A stretch of 64,000 nucleotides of DNA from Muribaculaceae bacterium (GCA_029055345.1 JAIDDJ010000027.1:58730-122729), one strand, 5' to 3'. Shown: positions 26,674-36,452, numbered from the stretch's first letter. Numbers and translations: made by a program. Notes: a model not told the origin generated them from the letters alone.

Positions 26674-27879
26674 TTAATCTTTCAAATACACTCTTTTATA
26701 CCAGTCGAGAGTCTTATAATAATCAGTAAGTTCATTACTATAATCAATGAAATAATAAGTGCTGATTCCGAATATTCTTGATGTGTCCCAATATTGGTTT
26801 CTGAAATCGGTTTTTGTGGCGGCGCTGAATATCACCATATCATTATAAGCCGATATAAGGTTATCCACCAGATCAGTTCTATTTTTCAGCTTAGCCATGT
26901 CGGAAATATAGGAGATGAGGTCTACAAGCTTACATCCGGATAATCTTGAATAATTGATCTGATCAGACGAATCGGGCTTGACATCGCAATTCTTTATAAC
27001 ATCCTTTACCGCATCTGCCATAGCTTCGACCTTATCCATCTTGATAATAGCGATGGTAGCCGGCTGCCCGGTCGACACGAAATGGTTGAAAAAAGCGTTG
27101 GCTGCTCCTGTGGGATCAGGAGTTTCACGAACCATATATGGCAATACTTCGTCATAAGTCATTCCTTCGCTCATAACTTCAGTAGGATAGCCTACAAACG
27201 TATTGCATTTATTCCTGAACTGATAGATCACTTCGATACTGCTCATATAGCAGCAGTCGAACCAGATATGGTCGAATACATGGTCAGGAATAGCATCCGC
27301 AAGGTCATCCAGATTAGTCCAGCTCGTAATCGGCATCCCGGATGAGGTCGTATTGCCATTATATTCTCCCCCGTAGCCTCTTTCGGGTCCGGATCCACCT
27401 ATCGTGTAATCTGAATTTTCCGGACGCCAGGCTGTGCCATGTCCCCAGAAAATGAGGTCATAGGTTGCTCCGGGATAAAACGACAAGGCATCCTTTACCA
27501 CATTCCGTATTTGCTGGGGGGAGGTAGATGTCGTCAGACGTTCGTATCTCTTTATTTCTTCGAAGGTGGGACGGGAACCCCCTTTATCCACTATTTTGTA
27601 AAGAGCTGTATTATTCTTGTCAACTGTCTTGTAAACAAGCACCTGATAATACCTCAGGTCGATATTTCTCATGGCTTTCTCTATCTCGATGGAGTCACTC
27701 TTGAAATCATATCGAAGACTGCTGTTGTTGACCGCATAAATCAACGTAACTCTCCTCATATCCTCTTCTGAAACAGGAGGCTCATCATCGGAATTCTTGT
27801 TGCATGATATCAGGCATGGACTGAATAGCGCCAGAAGAAGGCATACTATTGAAAAAATGCTGAAATTCTTAAATTTCAT
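26674..27879 (-). CDS. Clostripain-family (C11) cysteine peptidase lipoprotein
   Basis: This 401-residue protein has a lipoprotein signal peptide (CLISC) and a C11-like caspase-fold domain. The catalytic histidine is in LIFWGHGTAW and the cysteine in IWFDCCYMSS. C11 enzymes cleave after arginine or lysine and often self-process. It would be anchored in the inner or outer membrane facing the periplasm or the outside. Substrate is unknown. It stands alone between a bidirectional terminator and rprX. Gut Bacteroidales commonly encode such secreted C11 proteases. Confidence 0.88.
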   Translation of the reverse strand: MKFKNFSIFSIVCLLLALFSPCLISCNKNSDDEPPVSEEDMRRVTLIYAVNNSSLRYDFKSDSIEIEKAMRNIDLRYYQVLVYKTVDKNNTALYKIVDKGGSRPTFEEIKRYERLTTSTSPQQIRNVVKDALSFYPGATYDLIFWGHGTAWRPENSDYTIGGSGPERGYGGEYNGNTTSSGMPITSWTNLDDLADAIPDHVFDHIWFDCCYMSSIEVIYQFRNKCNTFVGYPTEVMSEGMTYDEVLPYMVRETPDPTGAANAFFNHFVSTGQPATIAIIKMDKVEAMADAVKDVIKNCDVKPDSSDQINYSRLSGCKLVDLISYISDMAKLKNRTDLVDNLISAYNDMVIFSAATKTDFRNQYWDTSRIFGISTYYFIDYSNELTDYYKTLDWYKRVYLKD

Positions 27880-27958
27880 ATTCAGATTAACGTTATTAGG
27901 TAATTATAATTACTTCTTTTCTTTTAACGGACCGAACCTTTTAATCTTATGTAAATTG

Positions 27959-27966
27959 CAAAAATA
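27959..27966 (-). promoter_or_regulatory. -7 box for the C11 peptidase gene
   Basis: The minus strand reads TATTTTTG, an exact TAnnTTTG, 80 bases before the ATG. No TTTG at the right -33 distance. Confidence 0.35.
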
Positions 27967-28126
27967 AAGCCAAATAATCAATGATTTATTTTTATGTTTT
28001 AAAAATTCGTTAAAACGTCAATAGATTACCGGTTTTAATTGTTAAAAATTTTGAAGATATTTACTATTTTTTCAAGGTTATGAAGCCTTGATATGTAATT
28101 CCCTGATTTGTTTAACAAGCTTCTTT

Positions 28127-29668
28127 ATGAAAAAGTCAATAATGTGGATGCTTACGGCTGTAATGTCAGTGACTTTTATAGCGTTGCTCTATTTCCAGAT
28201 AATGTATCTTGAAAACATGGTGAAAATGCGTGAAGAGCAATTCACCGAGGGAGTGATGCGCTCTTTAAGCTCCACTGCCGAATTTATGGAGAGACAGGAG
28301 ACAATGTATTTTCTTGAGCAGGACGTAAATATAATTGAGTCAAGTCTCTATGACCCGTATGTGCCTACAGAAACATCTTCCGTGAGCATGAATTACGGCG
28401 ATGACAAAAACAGTCAAAGCAATCACTCTTATTTAGTAACGGTCCCTTCGGAAGGAACATCTCAGGGAATTAGGCTTAATTTCCCGTCTGCCACGCAGGA
28501 CATAGCCTCTCGGTATGGTTCGATGCAGGAGGTGATTCGCACACAATACCTGTATCAGAAAGGCCTCCTTAACGAAGTCATCCTTTCGATTCTGCGCGAT
28601 TCCGGGACCCGTCCGATTTTCGAACGCGCCGATTCCACTATAATCCGTAATTGTCTTACCACTGAACTTGCCAACAATGGCCTGAAAGTACCCTTTGTAT
28701 TCGCAGTCACTTCTCCTCGAAATGAGCTGATTTATGCCACCGAAGGATATCAGAATGGAGCGAAAGGTGCTTATTCAATCCCGCTTTTCAGCCACACTGA
28801 TTCAAACTATGTTCTAAGTGTGGAATTTCCTTCCAAGAACAATTACATTTTCAAGTCAGTAAGATTCATTATTCCGAGTCTCGCTTTTACGGTAATGCTT
28901 ATCGTTATTTTCCTCTATACGTTGATACTTGCGTTCAGGCAAAAGAATCTTGCTGAAATGAAGACCGACTTTATCAACAATATGACCCACGAACTGAAAA
29001 CCCCTATTTCCACGATATCTCTCGCGGGTCAGATGTTAAGCGAGCCTTCAATCCGAAAGTCGCAATCCACGCTCACCCACCTCTCTGAAGTGATCGTGGA
29101 GGAATCGAAGCGTCTGAGGTTTCAGGTTGAAAAAGTGCTTCAGCTCTCGGTGCTTGATAAGACCGGAAGCACTCTCAAATTCACCGAAGTGAATGCGAAC
29201 TCTATTATCCATAACGTGGTCAACACGTTCAAACTGAAGGTCGAGAAGCAAGGAGGAACAATCGATGCCGCCCTTGACGCGCCGGACGCTGAAGTCTCGG
29301 TTGATGAGATGCAGTTTACCAACGTGATTTTCAATCTACTTGACAACGCGCTCAAATATATGAAGGAAAATGAGGAGCCTCACTTGAAGATTAAGACATC
29401 AAACCTGCAGCCGGGCAAACTGGAGATTCGCGTAATCGACAACGGAATAGGAATCAAGAAAGAACATGCCCGCCATATATTCGAAAAATTCTATCGCGTT
29501 AGCACCGGTAACCGACATGATGTAAAAGGATTCGGTCTCGGACTCGCTTATGTAAAGAAGATGATCGATGCTTTCGGTGGCTCCATTTCCGTGGAAAGTG
29601 AATTCGGTCGCGGAAGCACATTTATTATAATTCTGCCCCTCGCGGATTCCAATAATATTCAGGAATAA
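28127..29668 (+). CDS. rprX: Sensor histidine kinase RprX
   Basis: The 513-residue kinase has an N-terminal membrane helix and a periplasmic sensor region of about 220 residues. A second helix (FIIPSLAFTVMLIVIFLYT) leads to the HisKA box NMTHELKTPISTISL, with the phospho-acceptor histidine. The ATPase domain has N box NVIFNLLDNALKY, G1 DNGIGI and G2 GFGLGLAY. Together with the following response regulator it matches RprX/RprY, first described in Bacteroides fragilis. ATG 28127 is chosen because the TTG-initiated extension precedes the membrane helix without family support. The signal it senses is not evident. Confidence 0.88.
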   Translation: MKKSIMWMLTAVMSVTFIALLYFQIMYLENMVKMREEQFTEGVMRSLSSTAEFMERQETMYFLEQDVNIIESSLYDPYVPTETSSVSMNYGDDKNSQSNHSYLVTVPSEGTSQGIRLNFPSATQDIASRYGSMQEVIRTQYLYQKGLLNEVILSILRDSGTRPIFERADSTIIRNCLTTELANNGLKVPFVFAVTSPRNELIYATEGYQNGAKGAYSIPLFSHTDSNYVLSVEFPSKNNYIFKSVRFIIPSLAFTVMLIVIFLYTLILAFRQKNLAEMKTDFINNMTHELKTPISTISLAGQMLSEPSIRKSQSTLTHLSEVIVEESKRLRFQVEKVLQLSVLDKTGSTLKFTEVNANSIIHNVVNTFKLKVEKQGGTIDAALDAPDAEVSVDEMQFTNVIFNLLDNALKYMKENEEPHLKIKTSNLQPGKLEIRVIDNGIGIKKEHARHIFEKFYRVSTGNRHDVKGFGLGLAYVKKMIDAFGGSISVESEFGRGSTFIIILPLADSNNIQE

Positions 29669-29789
29669 AAAAAGAATTTAACATTTTAGCCTTTATCCTG
29701 CGGATTTTTAACGATTGGATTGTTATAATTATAAAATTAAGGCGAATTTAGATTCGTCTCCCCCTGATGAAAGTAAAAAAGTGTGAAAT

Positions 29790-30485
29790 ATGGATGAGAA
29801 ATTAAGAATACTGCTCTGCGAGGATGATGAAAACCTCGGAATGCTTCTCCGGGAATTTCTGCAGGCCAAGGGCTACAATGCAGATTTATGCAGTGATGGA
29901 GAAAAGGGATACAAGGCGTTTCTCAAAGGGAAATACGACCTGTGTGTGCTCGACGTGATGATGCCCAAGAAGGATGGCTTCACTCTTGCTCAGGAAATAC
30001 GTAATGTCAATAGCCAGGTGCCTATTATCTTTCTGACCGCCAAGAACATGAAGGAAGATATTCTTCAGGGCTTCAAAATCGGTGCCGACGATTATCTCAC
30101 GAAACCTTTCTCAATGGAAGAGCTCGTGTCCAGAATCACGGCTATCCTACGTCGTGTCCGCGGCAAGAAAGACAAGGAAATAACCGTCTATACTATCGGA
30201 AAATATACTTTCGATACGCAAAAACAGACCCTGATTTCGGAAAACAAGACTCAGAAGCTTACCACGAAGGAATCCGAGTTGCTCGCCCTCTTGTGTCAAC
30301 ACATCAATGAGATTCTTGAACGAAATTATGCTCTGAAATCAATCTGGATCGATGACAATTATTTCAATGCCCGAAGCATGGACGTCTATATCACCAAACT
30401 TCGCAAATTGCTCAAGGATGATCCTCAGATTGAGATTATCAACATTCACGGCAAAGGCTATAAACTGATAGCCCCCGAAGCTTGA
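29790..30485 (+). CDS. rprY: OmpR-family response regulator RprY
   Basis: The 231-residue regulator has a receiver domain with acidic pocket EDD (11-13), phospho-acceptor D55 in CVLDVMMPKKDG and the switch lysine in DDYLTKPFS. The C-terminal winged helix (LTTKESELLALLCQH; RSMDVYITKLRKLL) binds DNA. It matches the RprY type closely. The gene lies 121 bases after rprX. plsC begins 28 bases downstream and may be cotranscribed. Confidence 0.93.
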   Translation: MDEKLRILLCEDDENLGMLLREFLQAKGYNADLCSDGEKGYKAFLKGKYDLCVLDVMMPKKDGFTLAQEIRNVNSQVPIIFLTAKNMKEDILQGFKIGADDYLTKPFSMEELVSRITAILRRVRGKKDKEITVYTIGKYTFDTQKQTLISENKTQKLTTKESELLALLCQHINEILERNYALKSIWIDDNYFNARSMDVYITKLRKLLKDDPQIEIINIHGKGYKLIAPEA

Positions 30486-30513
30486 ATCCCCAATTGAATA
30501 TTTTCCAAGGAAA

Positions 30514-31254
30514 ATGAGTAGAATCCTGCGCCCGCTCTATCTAATCTATGAATATCTGATTGCGGGACCAATCTTTGTGATAGCAACTCTTATAGCCGCA
30601 TTAATCACGGGCATCGGATGCTCAATCGGTGACCGTGATTACTGGGGCTATTGGCCCGCTCATATATGGGCGAAGTTCACTTGCGTGATTTTTCTTATGA
30701 AAGTGGAGGTGACCGGTCGCGAAAACCTTGACAAAAAGCAGAGTTACGTATTCGTCGCCAATCATCAGGGGGCCTACGATATCTGGAGCATTTACGGCTA
30801 TCTCAACCACAATTTCAAATGGCTGATGAAGAAGAGTCTTGAAAAGGTATTTGCCGTAGGAGCCGCGTGCAAGAAAGGGGGACACGTTTTTGTGGATGAT
30901 TCGAGCGTTGCCGGTATCAAGGAGACAATCGCGGAAGCCGAACAGACTCTGAAGCATGGGATGTCGGTCGTGATTTTTCCCGAAGGCAGTCGCAGCTGGG
31001 ATGGCAAGATGATTCCCTTCAAACGCGGAGCTTTCATGCTCGCCGGAGAGTTTAAGCTCCCTGTCGTGCCGATTACAATCGATGGCAGTTTCAACGCCAT
31101 GCCGAGAAGCACCTACAACATGACCCCCACTAAAATTAAGCTTACAATCCATAAGCCGATTTTTCCGGGCGAGAGAGGCTTCAACACCAAAGCCCTGATG
31201 GCCCAATGCCGAGAAAGCATCAACTCCGCCCTACCCCCCGACTGCCAAGACTGA
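30514..31254 (+). CDS. plsC: 1-acyl-sn-glycerol-3-phosphate acyltransferase
   Basis: PlsC adds the second acyl chain to lysophosphatidic acid, giving phosphatidic acid, the substrate of CdsA. The 246-residue protein has one or two N-terminal membrane segments. Motif NHQGAYD stands for the NHxxxxD catalytic pair, and FPEGSRS is the substrate-binding motif. Its place after rprXY suggests coexpression with the two-component system, though this may simply be read-through. It is convergent with mlaF. Confidence 0.93.
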   Translation: MSRILRPLYLIYEYLIAGPIFVIATLIAALITGIGCSIGDRDYWGYWPAHIWAKFTCVIFLMKVEVTGRENLDKKQSYVFVANHQGAYDIWSIYGYLNHNFKWLMKKSLEKVFAVGAACKKGGHVFVDDSSVAGIKETIAEAEQTLKHGMSVVIFPEGSRSWDGKMIPFKRGAFMLAGEFKLPVVPITIDGSFNAMPRSTYNMTPTKIKLTIHKPIFPGERGFNTKALMAQCRESINSALPPDCQD

Positions 31255-31411
31255 TTCCATGAGTAATCCATGCCGGTCTGACTTTAAGGATCGGTTGCTA
31301 TTTCCATGTCCAGTTCATCCGAAAAGGGGATAATCATGGTGTAAAACAATAACGGTCTAAGCCGGATGATCATCAGCCTAAACCGTAAATTAATTTCCTT
31401 ATGTAGCGATA

Positions 31412-32188
31412 CTATTTGTCGGAGTCGTATTTTCTTTCGAGGAAGAGTTTCACTTCTTTGAAGAGCTTGGATGCGAACACGAAATCATTCAGGGCCTTGT
31501 TGCCGCTGCGGTATATGGTATGGTCGTTGCCAATCCAATCGCAATGCCCCTTGTTGATAAACACGATGTTTTCTCCCATGCCGAGCACGGAGTTCATGTC
31601 GTGGGTATTGATTATTGTGGTGATACCATATTCGTGGGTGATATCCGACAGCAATTCATCAATAAGGATCGACGTCTGGGGGTCAAGACCGGAATTGGGT
31701 TCGTCGCAGAAAAGATATTTGGGATTCAATGCGATGGCGCGGGCTATGGCCACACGCTTCTGCATACCTCCCGATATTTCCGACGGATATTTGTTGTTGG
31801 CATTTTTGAGTCCTACCCTGTCGATACAGAACTGCGCGCGTTCAAGCTGCTCGCTCCGCGAAAGATGGCTGAACATCTTGAGGGGAAACATCACATTTCC
31901 CATCACCGTCTCATTGTCAAACAGAGCCGACCCCTGGAACAGCATTCCTATCTCTGTTCTGAGCTGGCGCTTCTGCGACATATCGAGGCTTCTGAATCGC
32001 CTTCCGTCATATAGTATCTCTCCCTCCTCCGGATAGAGAAGGCCTATCAGACACTTCATGAATACTGTCTTTCCCGAACCTGACTGACCTATTATGAGAT
32101 TGGTCTTCCCGGTTTCGAACTCGGCCGATATATCATACAGCACCTGCTGGCCGTCAAACCATTTCGATACGTGTTTAGCCTCAATCAT
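31412..32188 (-). CDS. mlaF: Mla-type ABC transporter ATPase
   Basis: The 258-residue ATPase has Walker A GQSGSGKTVF, signature SGGMQKRVAIARA and Walker B YLFCDEPNSGLDP. The signature SGGMQKR and the PNSGLDP variant are typical of MlaF/MCE transporter ATPases. It powers phospholipid traffic between the inner and outer membranes with the MlaE permease and an MCE protein. The start overlaps the mlaE stop by 4 bases (ATGA). The cognate MCE gene is not adjacent; mlaD is at 36585. Confidence 0.93.
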   Translation of the reverse strand: MIEAKHVSKWFDGQQVLYDISAEFETGKTNLIIGQSGSGKTVFMKCLIGLLYPEEGEILYDGRRFRSLDMSQKRQLRTEIGMLFQGSALFDNETVMGNVMFPLKMFSHLSRSEQLERAQFCIDRVGLKNANNKYPSEISGGMQKRVAIARAIALNPKYLFCDEPNSGLDPQTSILIDELLSDITHEYGITTIINTHDMNSVLGMGENIVFINKGHCDWIGNDHTIYRSGNKALNDFVFASKLFKEVKLFLERKYDSDK

Positions 32189-32931
32189 TGCAGTAAGAGT
32201 TTAGTAAGGATTACGTCGGCAAGCAGAATGATAATAGAGCTTGAAACGACCGCATTTGTACTCGCCTTTCCAACTTCAAGCGCTCCGCCCTTCACATAAT
32301 AACCATAATAGGCCGCAATGGAAGTTATTATGAACGCAAACACCACGGTCTTGATTATACTGTAATATACGTTCCAGGGTGCGAAAAACGACTGGATACC
32401 GTAAATATAATTCTCCATGGAAATCATGGTGGTGAATTTGGCGATGAACGCGCCGCCTACAAGCCCCATGAACATTGACAACACGCAAAGAACCGGCACA
32501 AACAGCACAAAACCGATTATTTTCGGAAATATGATGAAATTTGCCGAGTTCAATCCCATTATCTCCAGAGCATCTATTTGCTCGGTGACCCGCATCGTGC
32601 CTATTTCCGAAGCGATATTCGAACCGACCTTGCCGGCCAAAATCAGACACATCATCGTGGATGAAAACTCGAGGACAAGTATCTCGCGAGTGGCCATACC
32701 GGTGGAATATGCCGGTATCATCGGTGATGTGATGTTGATGGTCATCTGAATGCAAATCACCGCTCCGATGAATAGCGAAATGATAATGACAAGCGGAATG
32801 GAGTCTACTCCGAGCTTGGAAATCTCAAACACGAGATTCTTGAAGAATTCTTTCCATTTGTCGGGCTTACGGAACACTTGTGTCAGAAACACACAGTATC
32901 TGCCGAAGGATTTAATCGAACTTACCAGCAT
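32185..32931 (-). CDS. mlaE: MlaE-family lipid ABC transporter permease
   Basis: The 248-residue permease has about five membrane segments. It carries the MlaE family stretch VDSIPLVIIISLFIGAV and ASEIGTMRVTEQIDALEIMG, the coupling region to the ATPase. I use ATG 32931 in place of the TTG at 32961, because family members begin close to the amphipathic segment FLTQVFRKPDKWKEF. It is cotranscribed with mlaF. Confidence 0.93.
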   Translation of the reverse strand: MLVSSIKSFGRYCVFLTQVFRKPDKWKEFFKNLVFEISKLGVDSIPLVIIISLFIGAVICIQMTINITSPMIPAYSTGMATREILVLEFSSTMMCLILAGKVGSNIASEIGTMRVTEQIDALEIMGLNSANFIIFPKIIGFVLFVPVLCVLSMFMGLVGGAFIAKFTTMISMENYIYGIQSFFAPWNVYYSIIKTVVFAFIITSIAAYYGYYVKGGALEVGKASTNAVVSSSIIILLADVILTKLLLQ

Positions 32932-33039
32932 AAAAATCGAATAAACATTGTTTCCGGCCAAGAAATCTTAACCGGTTTCAATCACATTCTACTACTCTCA
33001 ACAAATCAATAGAAGAATAGTTGATTTTGGATATTGATA

Positions 33040-33047
33040 CAAAATTA
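33040..33047 (-). promoter_or_regulatory. -7 box for mlaE-mlaF
   Basis: TAATTTTG on the minus strand, in the divergent gap shared with the udk promoter. The -33 match is poor. Confidence 0.35.
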
Positions 33048-33069
33048 CAAAAAAAAGATGATAAAGTTC

Positions 33070-33100
33070 TTTGGCAAAGCGTCGATTTTTAGTAATTTTG
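33070..33100 (+). promoter_or_regulatory. Promoter of udk-lptB
   Basis: TTTG, 19 bases, TAATTTTG. The predicted start near 33107 falls after the track's ORF start at 33034 and before ATG 33139, which decides the udk start. Confidence 0.7.
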
Positions 33101-33138
33101 TAGAAATAAGTCATAGAATATCAAAAATAAGAGCCTTT

Positions 33139-33759
33139 ATGCTTGTAATTGGAATCGCCGGAGGGACGGGAAGCGGAAAGACCACAGTGGTTCGAAAGAT
33201 TATAGAAAGTCTGCCGGCCGGAGAAGTAGTAGTGATGCCCCAGGACTGTTATTATAAGGACAATAAGCATATACCCCTTGAGGTGCGTCTGAAGATGAAT
33301 TATGACGAACCTGCCTCGATTGAATGGAGCCTGCTCACCCAACAGATCAAAGAACTCAAGGAAGGCAAAGAGGTGGAAATGCCTACATATGATTTCATCA
33401 CCTGCTCCCGGCTCCCTGAGACTATAAAGCTTAAACCAAAGGAAGTGATAGTGGTTGAGGGTATACTTGTACTTACTGACAAGGAGCTGAGGGATATGCT
33501 TGATGTCAAGGTGTTTGTTGATGCTGACGCTGACGAACGCTTAATTAGAGTGATCAGGCGTGATTGCGTGGAACGCGGGCGAACTCCCGCCATGGTGATT
33601 GACCGATATCAGGACACGCTCAAGCCGATGCATGAACTCTATATTGAGCCCTCAAAACGGTATGCCGACCTGATAATTCCGCAAGGAGGTAGCAATAACG
33701 TGGCTATCAAATTACTTACTGATTACATTCGTTCACTTTTGCCCGCTTACGCGAAATGA
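33139..33759 (+). CDS. udk: Uridine kinase
   Basis: Udk phosphorylates uridine and cytidine in pyrimidine salvage. The 206-residue P-loop kinase has Walker A GGTGSGKTT at residues 8-16, the substrate segment DEPASIEWSLL and the lid region RVIRRDCVERGRTP. The longer track ORF adds 35 residues upstream that lie before the promoter and outside the family. Its stop overlaps the lptB start (ATGA). Confidence 0.94.
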   Translation: MLVIGIAGGTGSGKTTVVRKIIESLPAGEVVVMPQDCYYKDNKHIPLEVRLKMNYDEPASIEWSLLTQQIKELKEGKEVEMPTYDFITCSRLPETIKLKPKEVIVVEGILVLTDKELRDMLDVKVFVDADADERLIRVIRRDCVERGRTPAMVIDRYQDTLKPMHELYIEPSKRYADLIIPQGGSNNVAIKLLTDYIRSLLPAYAK

Positions 33760-34694
33760 AGATTTTCCCATTTTTAAGTAAGAAAATTAATAAGGAGCTT
33801 GTGGAATCATCCACTTCGCTGACTCCGGAGGAAATCTCCGATCTCGAAGGGCACACTCCCGACATGCAGGAAGTGACGGTAAAGGAAGAGGAAACCATCA
33901 ATACCGAGGAAGGCGACGCAACGCTTGAAGTTGTGGAGAATATCCCGGAAAAGGGAGTGCTTCGCACTGACAATCTGGTGAAGAAATATGGTAAGCGCAC
34001 GGTTGCAAATCATGTCTCTATCGAGGTGACGCAGGGGGAAATCGTCGGTCTGCTGGGCCCTAACGGTGCCGGTAAGACTACTACTTTCTATATGACCGTC
34101 GGCCTTATCACCCCCAATGAAGGGAAAGTCTTTCTCGACAATGTCGACATTACAGGTTACCCGGTATATAAGCGCGCGCAAATCGGTATCGGCTATCTGC
34201 CGCAGGAGGCATCGGTCTTCCGCTCCCTCAGCGTGGAGAATAATATCAAGGCAATCCTTGAGATGACCAACACGTCAAAGGAATATCAGAAGGCAAAACT
34301 CGAGCAGCTTATCAACGAATTCAGTCTGAATCATGTGCGCCATAATTTAGGGACAAGCCTCTCTGGTGGAGAACGGCGTCGCACGGAGATAGCCAGGTGT
34401 CTGGCCATAAATCCAAAATTCATCATGCTCGACGAACCATTCGCCGCAGTTGACCCGATTGCCGTGGAAGATATTCAGGAAGTGGTCTATCACCTGAAGG
34501 AACGAAATATCGGCGTACTGATCACTGACCATAAGGCGGATTCTATTCTCGGAATCACCGACAGGGCTTATATGCTTTTCGAAGGGCGCGTGCTTTTCCA
34601 GGGAACAAGCGAGGAACTCGCTTCAAATCCTGTGGTCAGGGAGAAGTATCTTGGTCGCGACTTCGTCTTCACGCCTAAAAAATTCAAGACCTGA
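33756..34694 (+). CDS. lptB: LPS export ABC transporter ATPase with N-terminal extension
   Basis: LptB drives LPS extraction from the inner membrane with LptF and LptG. The ATPase core has Walker A GPNGAGKTTTF, Q-loop region YLPQEASVF, signature SLSGGERRR, Walker B FIMLDEPFAAVDP and the H-loop TDH. The 312-residue length exceeds the usual 240 because of about 67 acidic residues before VLRTDNLVKKYGK. The extension is in frame and its ATG overlaps the udk stop. A GTG at 33957 would give the standard length. An LptF/LptG-type permease gene is at 48493. Confidence 0.92.
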   Translation: MKIFPFLSKKINKELVESSTSLTPEEISDLEGHTPDMQEVTVKEEETINTEEGDATLEVVENIPEKGVLRTDNLVKKYGKRTVANHVSIEVTQGEIVGLLGPNGAGKTTTFYMTVGLITPNEGKVFLDNVDITGYPVYKRAQIGIGYLPQEASVFRSLSVENNIKAILEMTNTSKEYQKAKLEQLINEFSLNHVRHNLGTSLSGGERRRTEIARCLAINPKFIMLDEPFAAVDPIAVEDIQEVVYHLKERNIGVLITDHKADSILGITDRAYMLFEGRVLFQGTSEELASNPVVREKYLGRDFVFTPKKFKT

Positions 34695-34742
34695 ACTTAA
34701 TCAAACTGTCCGCTTTATTTTTATTATCGATTACTTATAGAA

Positions 34743-36452
34743 ATGAATTGTTTGCAAAGAATTTTTAAGCACTATAATCAGCTCCCCCGGAGAGGAGTTC
34801 TTCTTTCAGCTGTTCTATTTTCAATTTTTATAGCCGGAACATTGATTCCGGCTGCAGAGGCGGCCAAGCAGGAAGAAAAAGAGTTTACCGTGGTTCTTGA
34901 TGCCGGACACGGAGGACACGACCACGGAGCGATCGACAATGGAGCTCGTGAAAAGGATATAAACCTGGGCGTTACGCTCAAACTCGCAAATCTCATCAAG
35001 AAGAAATTGAAAAATGTAAAAGTAGTCCTGACGCGGAGCGAAGACCGGTTTGTCAGCCTGCAGGAACGTGCCAATATAGCCAACCGCAACCGTGGTGAAC
35101 TCTTCATTTCCATCCATACTAATTCGGTCGATAAGTCGAATCCCAACAGGAGTAAAATCGCCGGCGCTTCCGTCTATGCACTTGGTTCGCAAAAGAACGC
35201 CGACAATCTCAGAGTGGCGCAAAGGGAGAATGCCGTAATCGAACTGGAACGTGATTACCATCAGAAATACAGCGGGTTTGACCCTTCGAAAGATGAATCA
35301 TATATCATCTTTGAAATGGCTCAGAAGAAAACCATCGGCCAAAGCTTGAAATTTGCTGATACTGCTCAGAAACAACTCGTAAAATCCGGGCGAACGGACA
35401 GAGGTGTCCGTCAGGCAGGCTTTTGGGTGCTTTGGGCAACTTCGATGCCGTCGGTACTCGTGGAACTCGATTTTATTTGTAACCGCGAATCTGCCGAATA
35501 TCTTAATTCATCACGCGGACAGGATGAACTGGCCGAAGCATTGTGCAAGGCTGTGGAACAATATGTGGAAACCCAGCGCAAATTGCAGAAAAACACCTCG
35601 GCCGCACCCGGAGCAAAATCCACTGCACCGGCTTCCGCGAGTCAAGAATTCACCGAAGAACACGCATCCCTCCGCGAGGAGCCAGCTGAAAGCGGTAAAT
35701 CCACTGTCGGTTCGCTTGTCGCAGCTAATTCTGAAAAGAAAACCCGAAGCCATAATCCGGCCACACCTCAATCACCCCGCTATTCAAGCGGACCGCGCCG
35801 CCGACGCTCAGTTGCATCCCGTGAGGCTTCCGACAAAAGGGTGCTGGAAACAGAAAGTATTCTCGTTAAAAGCGAAAATGATTATCTTCTCGTTTCTGAA
35901 AAACATCAGGAAGAAGTGGTGATGGCTTCTACACAAACCGAGGAGCCGAAAACCGGCAAAAAAGGAAAAAAGAAAAAAGAAAAGAAACAGAAGGGAAAAA
36001 AGCAGAATGCTGCCGCCAAATCAACTAATAATGATAAGGCAACCTCTCGCAGCAACAAAAAGACCTATGTCGTGAAGACATCCGGAAGCACAGTTGCCTC
36101 TAACAACCCTTATGAATTCTACCCTTCTTCTGTGGCCTCTTCCAAAAATGAAACCAAGACTTCGGGCACGGTGGCTCAAAACAAGAAAGAAAATACTACG
36201 GCTGCAAGCGCCTCCCGGAAGTCTTCAGCAAAAGGAAACCGACTTTATAAAATCCTGCTCCTTACCAGCGATAAGGAACTAAAATCTGACGACCCTAAAT
36301 TCCAAGGCATTGTTCCGACCGGAATGTTTGTGGAAAACGGTCAATATAAATACACGTTCGGAGGTAGCGAAAGCAGAACTGAAATAGAATCTCAACTGTT
36401 GGGACTTAGGTCAATTCTGCCGGAAGCTTCCATCGTGGTCAGGATGGAATGA
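34743..36452 (+). CDS. N-acetylmuramoyl-L-alanine amidase with SPOR-like C-terminus
   Basis: This 569-residue amidase_3 enzyme has a signal peptide (cleavage near PAAEAAKQ). Zinc ligands lie in DAGHGG, AREKD and SIHTNS, and the catalytic glutamate in SVLVELDF. It cleaves the bond between MurNAc and the stem peptide, as in daughter-cell separation. A region of about 210 residues rich in Ser, Lys and Thr, with a KKGKKKKEKKQKGKK run, follows. The last 70 residues (LYKILLLTSDKELK to the end) look like the SPOR-like domain seen in Bacteroidetes amidases, which may bind denuded glycan. It lies between lptB and mlaD. Confidence 0.92.
   Translation: MNCLQRIFKHYNQLPRRGVLLSAVLFSIFIAGTLIPAAEAAKQEEKEFTVVLDAGHGGHDHGAIDNGAREKDINLGVTLKLANLIKKKLKNVKVVLTRSEDRFVSLQERANIANRNRGELFISIHTNSVDKSNPNRSKIAGASVYALGSQKNADNLRVAQRENAVIELERDYHQKYSGFDPSKDESYIIFEMAQKKTIGQSLKFADTAQKQLVKSGRTDRGVRQAGFWVLWATSMPSVLVELDFICNRESAEYLNSSRGQDELAEALCKAVEQYVETQRKLQKNTSAAPGAKSTAPASASQEFTEEHASLREEPAESGKSTVGSLVAANSEKKTRSHNPATPQSPRYSSGPRRRRSVASREASDKRVLETESILVKSENDYLLVSEKHQEEVVMASTQTEEPKTGKKGKKKKEKKQKGKKQNAAAKSTNNDKATSRSNKKTYVVKTSGSTVASNNPYEFYPSSVASSKNETKTSGTVAQNKKENTTAASASRKSSAKGNRLYKILLLTSDKELKSDDPKFQGIVPTGMFVENGQYKYTFGGSESRTEIESQLLGLRSILPEASIVVRME

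Noticed and set aside
33034-33138. N-terminal extension of uridine kinase
   Set aside because: It precedes the predicted transcription start and is not found in the family.
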